Shown piece by piece: positions 9,082-17,845 of a stretch of 64,000 nt of DNA. Position 1 is the stretch's first letter. Every line of letters begins with the position of its first letter. The notes beneath the pieces are model-generated. The model was not told the origin of the DNA, did not search any database, and was given only the letters and a program-made list of their open reading frames with translations. The stretch comes from Reddybacter sp041277045 (lineage in GTDB: Bacteria; Pseudomonadota; Gammaproteobacteria; Pseudomonadales; Porticoccaceae): positions 1,496,991 to 1,560,990 of the forward strand of contig JBGFSY010000001.1 of the NCBI GenBank assembly GCA_041277045.1, in the 5' to 3' direction. Position numbers and translations under genes: made by a program.

Positions 9082-10308
9082 ATGAGTTTAATAGTTCAAA
9101 AGTACGGTGGTACCTCGGTCGGTTCTGTCGAGCGCATCGAGGCCGTGGCCAAAAAAATCGCCGCCTGCCGTGCTGGCGGTGACGACATCGTGGTGGTGGT
9201 TTCGGCCATGAGTGGCGAAACCAATCGCCTGCTGGGCCTCTCCGATGCCATTACCGAAACACCGACGCCCCGTGAAATTGACGTGTTGGTGTCTACGGGT
9301 GAGCAGGTCACGATCGCGCTGCTGAGTATGGCGCTGAATAAGATCGGTTGCGAGGCGCGTTCCTACACCGGTGCCCAAGTGAGAATACTCACCGACGATT
9401 CCCACACCAAGGCGCGTATTGAAGAAATTGATGTCGAGCGGATGCAGGCCGACCTGGAGTTGGGTCGCGTGTTGGTGGTGGCTGGTTTTCAGGGTGTCGA
9501 CAGCAAGGGCAATATCACGACGCTGGGCCGGGGCGGTTCCGATACCTCGGCCGTCGCTTTAGCGGCGGCCTTGAAAGCCGATGAGTGCCAAATTTACACC
9601 GATGTCGATGGCGTTTATACCACTGACCCGCGAGTGGTCGAGGGTGCTCGTCGGCTGGAGAAAATTACTTTCGAAGAAATGCTGGAGATGGCGAGCCAGG
9701 GCTCGAAGGTCTTACAAATTCGTGCCGTGGAGTTTGCCGGCAAGTACAAGGTGCCGTTGCGCGTTCTCTCGAGCTTTAAAGACGGCCCCGGCACATTAAT
9801 AACCCTTGAGGATGGTGACAGCATGGAAAAACCTATAATTTCCGGCATCGCGTTTAATCGTGACGAGGCCAAGCTGACGATTCAGGGCATTCCCGATACA
9901 CCCGGTGTGGCGTCGCGGATTCTTGCACCCATTGGCGAGGCCAATATCGAAGTCGACGTGATCATTCAAAATGTCTCCGAAGACGGCACCACGTCGCTGA
10001 CCTTTACCGTGCACCGCAACGATATCAGCCGCGCCCGTGGCCTGCTCGAGGGCATCGCCCTGCAGCTAAAGGCGCGCTCGGTGGTGGCCGATGACCAAAT
10101 TGCCAAAGTATCGCTGGTAGGGGTCGGTATGCGCTCCCATGCAGGCGTTGCTTCGCGGATGTTTACCGCCTTGGCGGAGCACAATATCAATATTCAGATG
10201 ATCACCACCTCCGAGATTAAGATCGCAGTGGTGATCGATGAGAAGTACCTTGAGCTGGCCGTACGGGCCTTACACTCGGCCTTTGAGCTGGAGAGCGAGG
10301 CAAAATAA
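9082..10308 (+). CDS. lysC: Aspartokinase (aspartate kinase)
   Basis: A 408-aa aspartate kinase catalysing ATP-dependent phosphorylation of aspartate, the first step toward lysine, threonine, methionine and diaminopimelate. The start chosen (ATG at 9082) gives MSLIVQKYGGTSVGS, matching the family N-terminus; an upstream in-frame start at 8926 would add 52 unrelated residues. The kinase domain contains GRGGSDTSAVALAAAL and YTDVDGVYTTDPR, followed by two C-terminal ACT domains (GIPDTPGVASRILAPIGEANI; GMRSHAGVASRMFTALAEHNI) for feedback inhibition by lysine and/or threonine. No lysine riboswitch is apparent in the 175 bp upstream. Confidence 0.97.
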   Translation: MSLIVQKYGGTSVGSVERIEAVAKKIAACRAGGDDIVVVVSAMSGETNRLLGLSDAITETPTPREIDVLVSTGEQVTIALLSMALNKIGCEARSYTGAQVRILTDDSHTKARIEEIDVERMQADLELGRVLVVAGFQGVDSKGNITTLGRGGSDTSAVALAAALKADECQIYTDVDGVYTTDPRVVEGARRLEKITFEEMLEMASQGSKVLQIRAVEFAGKYKVPLRVLSSFKDGPGTLITLEDGDSMEKPIISGIAFNRDEAKLTIQGIPDTPGVASRILAPIGEANIEVDVIIQNVSEDGTTSLTFTVHRNDISRARGLLEGIALQLKARSVVADDQIAKVSLVGVGMRSHAGVASRMFTALAEHNINIQMITTSEIKIAVVIDEKYLELAVRALHSAFELESEAK

Positions 10309-10364
10309 CACGCTTGGTCTATATTTTCCCTTAGAATGAGTGTTTGTTAGCCGATAGACGGTAT

Positions 10365-10392
10365 TAGACAATTCGATGCTAGCAGGTAGAAT
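10365..10392 (+). promoter_or_regulatory. candidate sigma-70 promoter for csrA
   Basis: TAGACA (10365-10370) and TAGAAT (10387-10392) are separated by 16 bp, and each box matches the consensus at five of six positions. It lies about 120 bp upstream of the csrA start and downstream of lysC, so csrA can be transcribed independently. Call from inspection only. Confidence 0.45.
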
Positions 10393-10515
10393 GCCCGGTC
10401 GTTACGTAGTACTAGCGAAGGTTGTATCGGAAATAAAAAATACTTGCCGATATTTTGGAGACGCCGCGGCTGCATGAGAGGTCATGGCATTAATTGTAGA
10501 ATCAAGGAGAAAGGT

Positions 10516-10704
10516 ATGCTCATTTTAACAAGGCGTGTAGGAGAGACCCTTGTAATAGGTGATGACGTGACAGTGACTGTGCTGGGCGTTAAAGGTAATC
10601 AGGTTCGTCTCGGAGTCAATGCACCGAAAGAAATTTCAGTGCACAGAGAGGAAATCTACCAGCGTATACAAGATGAAAAAAACCAGGAGTCTGGAGCTGA
10701 ATAG
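10516..10704 (+). CDS. csrA: Carbon storage regulator CsrA (RsmA)
   Basis: A 62-aa RNA-binding global regulator that dimerises and binds GGA motifs in mRNA leaders to repress or stabilise translation. The sequence MLILTRRVGETLVIG is diagnostic, and the RNA-contacting arginine is in VHREEIY. The start at 10516 is favoured by the family N-terminus and a near-perfect Shine-Dalgarno (AAGGAGAAAGG at 10503-10513); a longer frame from 10444 is spurious. That GGA-containing ribosome site could allow autoregulation, which is inference. It sits between lysC and tRNA-Ser. Confidence 0.97.
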   Translation: MLILTRRVGETLVIGDDVTVTVLGVKGNQVRLGVNAPKEISVHREEIYQRIQDEKNQESGAE

Positions 10705-10708
10705 CCCC

Positions 10709-10736
10709 TTTGTTTTTACTGGCAGTATGGTATTAT
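10709..10736 (+). promoter_or_regulatory. candidate promoter with extended -10 and GC-rich discriminator
   Basis: TATTAT (10731-10736) is preceded by TGG, forming an extended -10 element, and followed directly by CCCCGCCC, a GC-rich discriminator of the kind seen at stringently controlled stable-RNA promoters. A weak -35 (TTTGTT) lies 16 bp upstream. It may drive the tRNA-Ser gene 200 bp downstream. Confidence 0.4.
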
Positions 10737-10941
10737 CCCCGCCCTCAGAAGTGGGCTGCCAGTTTCTCGCGTCTTTAAGTACATTATATTAAGGCGTCTT
10801 GGCTGAATTTTTTGAAGCGTTAAATATCACCTGATCGATAACGTGGTTCTCGGTTTTCTCAATGCAGAGTCAACCAGGGATTTCGGATCGGTGTTGATAA
10901 AAAGTAAGCACTGGCAAGTTAATTAGGTCAGTACAGTTTCT

Positions 10942-11031
10942 GGTGAGGTGGCCGAGTGGCCGAAGGCGCTCCCCTGCTAAGGGAGTATATCTTGATCGGT
11001 ATCGAGGGTTCGAATCCCTCCCTCACCGCCA
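10942..11031 (+). tRNA. serT-like: tRNA-Ser(GCT)
   Basis: A 90-nt class II tRNA with a long variable arm. The acceptor stem GGTGAGG (10942-10948) pairs with CCTCACC (11021-11027), followed by discriminator G, the seryl identity base, and an encoded CCA. The anticodon stem CTCCC/GGGAG encloses the loop CTGCTAA, giving anticodon GCT at 10976-10978, which reads AGC and AGU. The T loop GGTTCGAATCC is canonical. It is followed at once by a rho-independent terminator. Confidence 0.97.
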
Positions 11032-11038
11032 TAAGCAC

Positions 11039-11072
11039 AAACCCCACTGCCTTGCTAGGCGGTGGGGTTTTT
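11039..11072 (+). terminator. rho-independent terminator after tRNA-Ser
   Basis: AACCCCAC...GTGGGGTT with an inner GCC/GGC pairing forms a strong GC-rich stem followed by a T run. It ends the tRNA transcript and lies before the convergent end of recN. Confidence 0.88.
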
Positions 11073-11137
11073 GCGTTTTGGCTGCGGGATAATTGGCCTT
11101 GAGTCCCGTCTAGGGTTTTTTGTCGTGAATTAAAACC

Positions 11138-12832
11138 TTAACTTGTTGTAACGACTCCAAGCATCTCTTCCGCATGGGAGCGTGTCTTCGCCGTTATCTT
11201 CTCGCCCCCCAGCATGCGGGCAATTTCTTCTATACGCTCTTTCTCGTTCAAAGCGACAAGGCTGCTTTGATTGGATTTCTCGCCCTTTTGCTTTTTGGCC
11301 AATAAGTGATGATGGGCGCAGCTGGCCACCTGGGGCAGGTGGGAAATACAGATCACCTGACCACTGTCGCCTAGCTCGCGCAGCAGTTTGCCGACGGTCT
11401 CTGCCGTTGCGCCGCCAATGCCGACATCGACTTCATCAAAAACCAGCACGGGGATGGTGGAGTTGTGGGCGGCCACTACCTGAATCGCCAGACTGACTCG
11501 CGACAGCTCGCCACCCGATGCCACTTTGTTGAGGGAGCGATGGGCCTGGCCGGGATTGGTGCTAATTAGCAGCTCGACTGTTTCGAGTCCTTTCTGACTG
11601 TAATTATTCGCGAGAGGCGTGATGGCTATTTGCAGACTGGCATCGGCCATCGCCAGGGCTTGCAGCTGTTGATTAATCTTCTGCTCAAATTTTTTCGCGG
11701 CTTTCTTTCTTGCCGAAGAGAGTTTTTTGGCCTTGTTTTGGTAGCTGGCCGCTAGTGCTTTCACGCGCTCGGTGAGGGCGTCGGCATCATTATCATTGGC
11801 GGAAAGGCTGGCAAGCTCAGTGCTTAATTGCTCGCCAAGTTCGGGCAGTTCATTGGCCTTCACTTTGTGTTTGCGGGCCAGTTGGTAGGCGGTGGAGAGT
11901 CTATCTTCGACCAGTTGCAGGCGGGCGGGGTCGGGTTCTACCTGGCCGATATAGGTCTGCAATTCGCCAAGCGCCTCTTCAACCTGAATGTGGGCGCTAT
12001 CGAGCAGCGAAAGGGCTTCTTTCAGGGCTGGGCTGTTTTGCGCCATAGCCCTGAGCAGCTGACTGGCGCGGCTCAGGGCGGGCAATACGGTCAACTGCGA
12101 CGAGGCTTCACCATCGCACAAGGCGAGCACCTGGTGGCTGTCGATCAGGATAGTGTCGGCATTGGTCAGTAGTGACTGCTCTTGCTCAAGCGCTTCCACT
12201 TCGCCGGTTTGCAGGTCGAGTTCGTTGAGTTCTTGCGATTGAAAGGTGAGTAAGTCTTTGCGCGCCAGTGTTTCATCGGCGCGCTGCTCGATTTCTTCCA
12301 GTCGGGACTTAGCCTGATGCCAGTTTTTGTAGTCTTCGCCGACCTGCTTCAGCAGCTGCTGATGGCCGCCAAACTCATCGAGCAAGGTGCGCTGGTGTTC
12401 TTTTGAGAGCAGTGATTGATGCTCGTGCTGATGGTGGATGTCGATCAGCAGGGTGCCCAGTGTACGCAGCTGCGTCATGGTGGCCGGTTGGCCGTTGATA
12501 TAACCGCGAGAGCGACCGTCCCGGGTTAGTATGCGGCGCAGCAGACAATCATCGACGTTGTCGAGGTCGTTGTCGGCCAGCCATTGCGCCGCTGGCGACG
12601 AGTTTTCCACGGCAAAGCTGGCACAGACTTCTGCCCGTTCGGCGCCGCTGCGAATGCGGTCAGTATCGCCGCGATCGCCAAGGGCTAGGCCCAGGGCGTC
12701 AAGTACCAGTGACTTGCCCGCGCCCGTTTCGCCAGTAATGGTGGTCAGGCTGGAGCTGAACTCCACGTCCATAGATTCGACCAGGGTGAACTGTTTAATC
12801 GTAAGAGCTGTCAGCAAGGCAAGTGTCGCCAA
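11138..12832 (-). CDS. recN: DNA repair protein RecN
   Basis: A 564-aa SMC-like ATPase acting in double-strand break repair. The Walker A motif is GETGAGKS near residue 35. A long central coiled-coil region runs about residues 160-370. The ABC signature ASGGELSRVSLAIQV and the Walker B segment PVLVFDEVDVGIGG are in the C-terminal lobe, followed by CISHLPQVASCAHHH. Length and domain order are standard. It is transcribed divergently from grpE with about 130 bp between the starts, a common gammaproteobacterial arrangement. No clear LexA box was identified by eye in that gap. Confidence 0.97.
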   Translation of the reverse strand: MATLALLTALTIKQFTLVESMDVEFSSSLTTITGETGAGKSLVLDALGLALGDRGDTDRIRSGAERAEVCASFAVENSSPAAQWLADNDLDNVDDCLLRRILTRDGRSRGYINGQPATMTQLRTLGTLLIDIHHQHEHQSLLSKEHQRTLLDEFGGHQQLLKQVGEDYKNWHQAKSRLEEIEQRADETLARKDLLTFQSQELNELDLQTGEVEALEQEQSLLTNADTILIDSHQVLALCDGEASSQLTVLPALSRASQLLRAMAQNSPALKEALSLLDSAHIQVEEALGELQTYIGQVEPDPARLQLVEDRLSTAYQLARKHKVKANELPELGEQLSTELASLSANDNDADALTERVKALAASYQNKAKKLSSARKKAAKKFEQKINQQLQALAMADASLQIAITPLANNYSQKGLETVELLISTNPGQAHRSLNKVASGGELSRVSLAIQVVAAHNSTIPVLVFDEVDVGIGGATAETVGKLLRELGDSGQVICISHLPQVASCAHHHLLAKKQKGEKSNQSSLVALNEKERIEEIARMLGGEKITAKTRSHAEEMLGVVTTS

Positions 12833-12899
12833 TTATTAGAATCAAGCGCAGTTATACCGAAGAGTTGCTGCTAATTGCAATTGTCTATTTAAAAGCTGA

Positions 12900-12927
12900 C
12901 TTGAAAGCACTTTTTTCGACCCAATAT
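12900..12927 (+). promoter_or_regulatory. sigma-32 (RpoH) type heat-shock promoter of grpE
   Basis: CTTGAAA (12900-12906), a 13-bp spacer, then CCCAATAT (12920-12927). This closely matches the RpoH consensus of CTTGAAA and CCCCATNT with a 13-15 bp spacer. It lies 34 bp before the GTG of grpE, as expected for a heat-shock chaperone operon. Confidence 0.78.
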
Positions 12928-12961
12928 AGCCGGGGAAGTCATTATTGAGGGTGGGTAACAC

Positions 12962-13519
12962 GTGGCCACTGAAGAGCAAGAAACACAAGGTTCAGAGCAA
13001 GAGCCAGAAGAACTGTTAGAGCAAGAAGCTACAGCTGAAAATGAAGACGCTACCGTCGAGCCTGATGCCGCCGCTTTGAATGAAGCGCTGCAGCAGGCAA
13101 AGGATCAAACCCTGCGTACTCAGGCCGAGATGCAAAACCTGCGTCGCCGGGTAGACCGTGATGTTGAAAATGCCCACAAGTTTGCGCTGGAAAAGTTTGT
13201 TGGCGAACTGTTGCCTGTGGTCGATAACCTCGAGCGCGCACTGGCTGCCATTGCTGGTGATGATGAAAGCTTGTCAGCGGCGCGAGAGGGCATAGAGCTA
13301 ACCCTGAAGAATTTCCTCGGCGTGCTCGATGGTCACAAAGTGAAGCCGGTCGAGCCCACGGGTGAGACCTTTAATCCCGATTTCCATCAAGCCATTTCGA
13401 TGGTGCCCAGCCCAGATGTAGCGGCGAACACGGTGCTGGAGGTCTTTCAAAAGGGCTATACCCTCAATGATCGCCTTGTCAGACCAGCAATGGTGGTGGT
13501 CTCAAAGGGTGGCGAATAG
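12962..13519 (+). CDS. grpE: GrpE nucleotide-exchange factor
   Basis: A 185-aa cochaperone that releases ADP from DnaK. The acidic N-terminus is Glu-rich, followed by a long coiled coil (about residues 45-95, RTQAEMQNLRRRVDRDVENAHKFALEKF) and the C-terminal beta-wing domain ending in VLEVFQKGYTLNDRLVRPAMVVVSKG. It begins with GTG, preceded by GAGGGTGGG. It is the first gene of the grpE-dnaK-dnaJ run and has an RpoH-type promoter directly upstream. Confidence 0.97.
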   Translation: MATEEQETQGSEQEPEELLEQEATAENEDATVEPDAAALNEALQQAKDQTLRTQAEMQNLRRRVDRDVENAHKFALEKFVGELLPVVDNLERALAAIAGDDESLSAAREGIELTLKNFLGVLDGHKVKPVEPTGETFNPDFHQAISMVPSPDVAANTVLEVFQKGYTLNDRLVRPAMVVVSKGGE

Positions 13520-13537
13520 CAAATTACTCGTTGCAGG

Positions 13538-13568
13538 GTTGAATTTATCAATCCTGGGACAATATATA
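13538..13568 (+). promoter_or_regulatory. possible secondary promoter before dnaK
   Basis: TTGAAT (13539-13544) lies 17-18 bp before the AT-rich ATATAT/TATATA (13562-13568). Read as an RpoH promoter, GTTGAAT with 13 bp to GACAATAT is a degenerate match. It could give dnaK transcripts beyond those from the grpE promoter. Confidence 0.35.
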
Positions 13569-13632
13569 AGCGCATAGCAACGCTGTACTTGAATTAACGA
13601 CATTAATGAACTGCGGTTTGGAGAAAACAGGC

Positions 13633-15561
13633 ATGGGCAAGATTATCGGAATTGACTTGGGCACAACTAACTCTTGTGTGTCAGTAATGGAGGGCGACAA
13701 GCCCAAAGTGATTGAGAACGCTGAAGGGGGTCGCACCACGCCTTCCGTTGTTGCCTACACAGAGGAAGGTGAGACACTGGTGGGCCAGGCGGCCAAGCGC
13801 CAATCGGTTACCAATCCCACGAAAACCCTGTTTGCGGTCAAGCGTTTGATCGGCCGTCGTTTTGAAGACAAGGTCGTACAAAAAGATATTGAGATGGTGC
13901 CCTATGCCATCGCCAAGGCCGACAACGGTGATGCCTGGGTCGAGATAGACGGTGAGAAAAAGGCACCGCCACAGGTTTCCGCCGAAGTCCTCAGCAAGAT
14001 GAAAAAAACCGCCGAAGATTACCTCGGTGAGAGCGTTTCTGAGGCGGTGATTACGGTCCCCGCTTATTTTAACGACTCCCAGCGTCAAGCAACCAAAGAT
14101 GCTGGCAAGCTGGCGGGCCTCGATGTTAAGCGAATTATCAACGAGCCGACTGCTGCCGCTCTGGCCTATGGCATGGACAGCGCCACTGGTGACCAAGTTA
14201 TCGCCGTTTATGATCTTGGTGGTGGTACCTTCGATATCTCGATTATTGAAATTGCCGATGTCGATGGTGAGACTCAATTTGAAGTGCTGTCCACCAACGG
14301 AGACACCTTCCTCGGTGGTGAAGATTTCGATATGCGTTTGATCGAATATCTCGCCGACGAATTTAAGAAAGACAACGCCGTTGACCTGAAGGGTGATCCC
14401 TTGGCCATGCAGCGCTTGAAGGAAGCAGCAGAGAGCGCCAAGATCGCCCTGTCCTCGGCGCAACAAACCGAAGTTAATTTGCCCTATATTACCGCCGATG
14501 CCACCGGCCCTAAGCACTTGGTGGTGAAGCTCACTCAGTCCAAGCTAGAGTCACTGGTTGAAGATTTGGTTGAGCGTTCACTGGCACCGCTTAAGACAGC
14601 ATTGAAAGATGCGAACATGTCAGCCTCCGATATCGACGATGTGATTTTGGTCGGTGGTCAAACGCGTATGCCGCTGGTGCAGAAGAAAGTCACTGACTTC
14701 TTCGGTAAAGAGCCGCGCCGTGATGTTAACCCCGATGAAGCTGTTGCCGTGGGTGCTGCGATTCAGGGTGCCGTATTGTCGGGTGATGTTACCGACGTAT
14801 TGCTGCTGGATGTCACGCCACTGACCTTGGGTATCGAAACCATGGGTGGAGTTGCTACCCCTGTGATTGAGAAAAACACCACTATCCCGACTAACAAGTC
14901 GCAGATTTTCTCCACCGCTGATGACAATCAGGGCGCGGTGACTATTCACGTTGTTCAGGGCGAGCGCAAGCAAGCGGCGAGCAATAAATCACTAGGTCGT
15001 TTTGATCTGGCCGATATTCCACCCGCACCGCGCGGCGTACCGCAAATTGAAGTGTCTTTTGACATCGACGCCAACGGTATCCTCCACGTCTCTGCGAAGG
15101 ACAAGGCCACCGGCAAAGAGCAGTCCATTGTCATTAAGGCCTGCTCGGGTTTGTCCGATGAAGAAATCGAGCAAATGGTTAAAGATGCCGAAGCGAATGC
15201 CGATAGTGACCGTAAGTTTGAAGAGCTAGCCCAGGCGCGCAACACGGCCGACGGTCTTGCTCACGCGGCGCAGAAAACCCTCGACGAAGCCGGTGACAAA
15301 GCCACGGACGAAGAGAAAGGCCAGATCGAAGAAGCCATTAAAGGCGTTGAAGAAGCGGTTAAAGGTGACGATAAGGAAGCTATAGAAACCGCTGCTGCAA
15401 AACTGTCTGAAGTCTCGGGTGGCCTAGCGCAAAAGATGTACGCCGAAGCCGAACAGGCAGAAGCGGGTGCGGGCGGTGAAGCTGGCGCTGAAGCGGCTGA
15501 CGACGGCGAAGATGTTGTCGATGCCGAGTTTGAAGAGGTCGACGAAAGCGACACTAAATAG
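13633..15561 (+). CDS. dnaK: Chaperone DnaK (Hsp70)
   Basis: A 642-aa Hsp70. The start at 13633 gives MGKIIGIDLGTTNSC, the invariant family N-terminus; nine upstream in-frame codons are discarded. The nucleotide-binding domain carries IIDEPTAAALAYG-type (here IINEPTAAALAYG) and VYDLGGGTFDISI motifs. The linker VLLLDVTPLTLGIET leads to the substrate-binding domain, and the C-terminal lid ends in an acidic GEDVVDAEFEEVDES tail, the EEVD-like bacterial terminus. ATP-dependent folding with DnaJ and GrpE. A 13-bp perfect hairpin separates it from dnaJ. Confidence 0.99.
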   Translation: MGKIIGIDLGTTNSCVSVMEGDKPKVIENAEGGRTTPSVVAYTEEGETLVGQAAKRQSVTNPTKTLFAVKRLIGRRFEDKVVQKDIEMVPYAIAKADNGDAWVEIDGEKKAPPQVSAEVLSKMKKTAEDYLGESVSEAVITVPAYFNDSQRQATKDAGKLAGLDVKRIINEPTAAALAYGMDSATGDQVIAVYDLGGGTFDISIIEIADVDGETQFEVLSTNGDTFLGGEDFDMRLIEYLADEFKKDNAVDLKGDPLAMQRLKEAAESAKIALSSAQQTEVNLPYITADATGPKHLVVKLTQSKLESLVEDLVERSLAPLKTALKDANMSASDIDDVILVGGQTRMPLVQKKVTDFFGKEPRRDVNPDEAVAVGAAIQGAVLSGDVTDVLLLDVTPLTLGIETMGGVATPVIEKNTTIPTNKSQIFSTADDNQGAVTIHVVQGERKQAASNKSLGRFDLADIPPAPRGVPQIEVSFDIDANGILHVSAKDKATGKEQSIVIKACSGLSDEEIEQMVKDAEANADSDRKFEELAQARNTADGLAHAAQKTLDEAGDKATDEEKGQIEEAIKGVEEAVKGDDKEAIETAAAKLSEVSGGLAQKMYAEAEQAEAGAGGEAGAEAADDGEDVVDAEFEEVDESDTK

Positions 15562-15600
15562 CCTTTTTTTCGGGTGAAATAACCCGGCTTAAGGTGCCGC

Positions 15601-15634
15601 CACAAAACGCAGGTTTAAGCCCCTGCGTTTTGTG
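15601..15634 (+). repeat. 13-bp perfect inverted repeat between dnaK and dnaJ
   Basis: CACAAAACGCAGG (15601-15613) is the exact reverse complement of CCTGCGTTTTGTG (15622-15634), with an 8-nt loop. No T run follows, so it does not look like a standard terminator. It is well placed to act as a transcript-processing, stabilising or attenuating element setting the dnaK:dnaJ ratio. Confidence 0.7.
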
Positions 15635-15683
15635 CTAAGTGGTGCAGTTACAAATTGGCGCAGAATAAATTACTGAGTAAATT

Positions 15684-16793
15684 ATGGCGAAGCGGGATTA
15701 CTACGAAATACTAGGCGTATCGAAAGACCAAGATGCGAAGGCCATTAAAAAAGCCTATCGCCGAGTCGCGATGAAGCATCACCCGGATAGAAATCCGGAT
15801 GATGAAAGCGCCGAGGAAAAGTTTAAAGAGGCCAGCGAAGCTTACGAAGTATTGTCCGATGAGGACAAGCGCGCCGCTTATGATCGTTACGGCCACGAAG
15901 GCGTTAATGCCCAGGCGGGAGCCGGTGGCGGAGGTGGTTTTGGAGATGTCTTCGGTGATGTGTTCGGCGATATCTTTGGCGGTGGTGGCCGTGGTCGAGG
16001 CCCTGCGCGTGGTGCCGATTTACGTTACGACCTGCAGCTCGATCTAGAAGAGGCTGCCAAGGGCACTAAGACCACTATTCGTGTACCGGTCAAGGTTAAC
16101 TGCGGCGAATGTAAAGGCAGCGGTGCGCGCAAGGGCACCTCGCCAATCAATTGTACGACCTGCCACGGTGTGGGTCAGGTGCGCGTTTCTCAGGGCTTTT
16201 TCTCCGTTCAGCAAACCTGCCCCCAGTGCCGCGGTCGCGGCAAAATGATCGCCGACCCCTGTGGCAAATGCTACGGCAATGGCCAGGTTGAAGAGCAAAA
16301 AACCCTGTCGGTGAAAGTACCGGCCGGTGTCGATACCGGTGATCGCATTCGTTTGTCAGGCGAGGGCGAAGGCGCCCCCGGCGGTGGCCCGTCGGGTGAT
16401 CTCTATGTGCAAATTGTGGTGCGTGATCACGCCATCTTCCAGCGCGACGGTGCCAATCTTTACTGTGAAGTGCCGATTGGCTTTGCCGATGCAGCCCTCG
16501 GTGGCGAGTTAGAAGTACCGACGCTCGATGGTCGCGTTAAGCTGAAAATTCCCGCTGAGACACAAACCGGTAAGCTGTTCCGCATGCGCGGTAAAGGCGT
16601 TGCCCCCGTTCGCGGTGGTGGACCGGGTGACTTGCTCTGTCGCGTCACGGTAGAGACGCCGATTAAACTCAACTCAAAACAGAAAGAATTAATGCGCGAG
16701 TTGAATGAGTCGCTGCAACACGACAAACACTCACCACGGCGCACCTCGTGGTTTAAAGGCGTAAAGAGCTTCTTTGATAGTTTTAGTGGCTAG
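15684..16793 (+). CDS. dnaJ: Chaperone DnaJ (Hsp40)
   Basis: A 369-aa class A J-protein that stimulates the DnaK ATPase and delivers substrates. The J domain carries HPD in MKHHPDRNP (about residues 33-36). A G/F-rich linker follows (GGGGGFGDVFGDVFGDIFGGGG), then four zinc-binding repeats (CGECKGSG, CTTCHGVG, CPQCRGRG, CGKCYGNG) and the C-terminal substrate domains. Start ATG at 15684. Third gene of the heat-shock operon, with dapB 68 bp downstream. Confidence 0.98.
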   Translation: MAKRDYYEILGVSKDQDAKAIKKAYRRVAMKHHPDRNPDDESAEEKFKEASEAYEVLSDEDKRAAYDRYGHEGVNAQAGAGGGGGFGDVFGDVFGDIFGGGGRGRGPARGADLRYDLQLDLEEAAKGTKTTIRVPVKVNCGECKGSGARKGTSPINCTTCHGVGQVRVSQGFFSVQQTCPQCRGRGKMIADPCGKCYGNGQVEEQKTLSVKVPAGVDTGDRIRLSGEGEGAPGGGPSGDLYVQIVVRDHAIFQRDGANLYCEVPIGFADAALGGELEVPTLDGRVKLKIPAETQTGKLFRMRGKGVAPVRGGGPGDLLCRVTVETPIKLNSKQKELMRELNESLQHDKHSPRRTSWFKGVKSFFDSFSG

Positions 16794-16861
16794 CTAAAGA
16801 CGGGGTGCACTTACTGCGCTACCAATAACGGTTACAAAGAGAGTCAGTTGAGGGTAATACA

Positions 16862-17665
16862 ATGATAAAAGTAGCCGTTACCGGTGCCGGTGGTCGTATG
16901 GGCAAAACCCTGATCGAAGCGATTGCCATCAATGAACAGGTGCAATTAAGTGCCGCCATCGAACGCCCCGGCAGCTCGCTGATTGGCGTCGATAGTGGCG
17001 AACTGGCGGGTATTGGTCGCAATGACATTGCCGTGGTCGATAATCTCGACGGCGTGATTAATGACTTCGACGTGCTGGTCGACTTCACCGCCCCCGTCGC
17101 CACCGCAGCCAATGCTACTCTTTGTGCGGCCAATAACAAACATATGGTCATCGGCACCACCGGTTTTACCGATGAGCAAATGGCCGCAGTCGATACCCTG
17201 GCTGAATCCACCGCCATTTGTATGGCTACCAATTTCAGCACCGGGGTTAACCTGTGTTTTAAATTACTCGATGTCGCCGCCCGCGTGCTCGGTGATGATG
17301 TTGATATCGAGATTGTCGAGGCCCACCACCGCCACAAGGTCGATGCCCCCTCGGGCACCGCTTTGAGCATGGGCAAAGTCGTCGCTAATGCCCTCGATAG
17401 AGATCTCTCAAAAGTTGCCGTTTACGGCCGCGAAGGCCAGACCGGCGCCCGCGAGCGTGAAACCATCGGCTTTGCCACCGTGCGCGCCGGTGATATTGTT
17501 GGTGATCACACTGTCATTTTTGCCGCCGACGGCGAGCGTGTTGAAGTCACCCACAAAGCCTCAAGCCGTATGTCCTTTGCCCGTGGTGCCGTGCGCGCGG
17601 CCGCTTGGGTGGTTGCCCAGCCAGCGGGGAATTACGATATGCAGGATGTGTTGGGTTTAAAGTAG
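16862..17665 (+). CDS. dapB: 4-hydroxy-tetrahydrodipicolinate reductase
   Basis: A 267-aa DapB, the NAD(P)H-dependent step of lysine and diaminopimelate synthesis after DapA. The dinucleotide-binding loop is VTGAGGRMGKTLIEA at the N-terminus. The catalytic and substrate motif is EAHHRHKVDAPSGTAL, and GTTGFTDEQ binds the nicotinamide end. Length is standard. In pseudomonads dapB is followed directly by carA; here a frameshifted membrane gene and an MFS transporter intervene. Confidence 0.97.
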   Translation: MIKVAVTGAGGRMGKTLIEAIAINEQVQLSAAIERPGSSLIGVDSGELAGIGRNDIAVVDNLDGVINDFDVLVDFTAPVATAANATLCAANNKHMVIGTTGFTDEQMAAVDTLAESTAICMATNFSTGVNLCFKLLDVAARVLGDDVDIEIVEAHHRHKVDAPSGTALSMGKVVANALDRDLSKVAVYGREGQTGARERETIGFATVRAGDIVGDHTVIFAADGERVEVTHKASSRMSFARGAVRAAAWVVAQPAGNYDMQDVLGLK

Positions 17666-17845
17666 TTGTTGGCTCTGCTTACTTGGTAATCCTTATGGAT
17701 TGGTCCAAATGGCAGCTTACTTAAGCATTTATTCATGTCTTTTTGTCTAGTAGATGCGCCCGGGTACTCTCTCGGCGCCCTTAACAGCGACATCAGTTTG
17801 GTTTTCTCTGTCGTCACACTTGGTAGACGTTTCAGCGGTAGTGAT

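Noticed and set aside
15684..16793. CIRCE/HrcA control of the dnaK operon
   Set aside because: No TTAGCACTC/GAGTGCTAA inverted repeat is present upstream of grpE or dnaK; the dnaK-dnaJ hairpin has an unrelated sequence.
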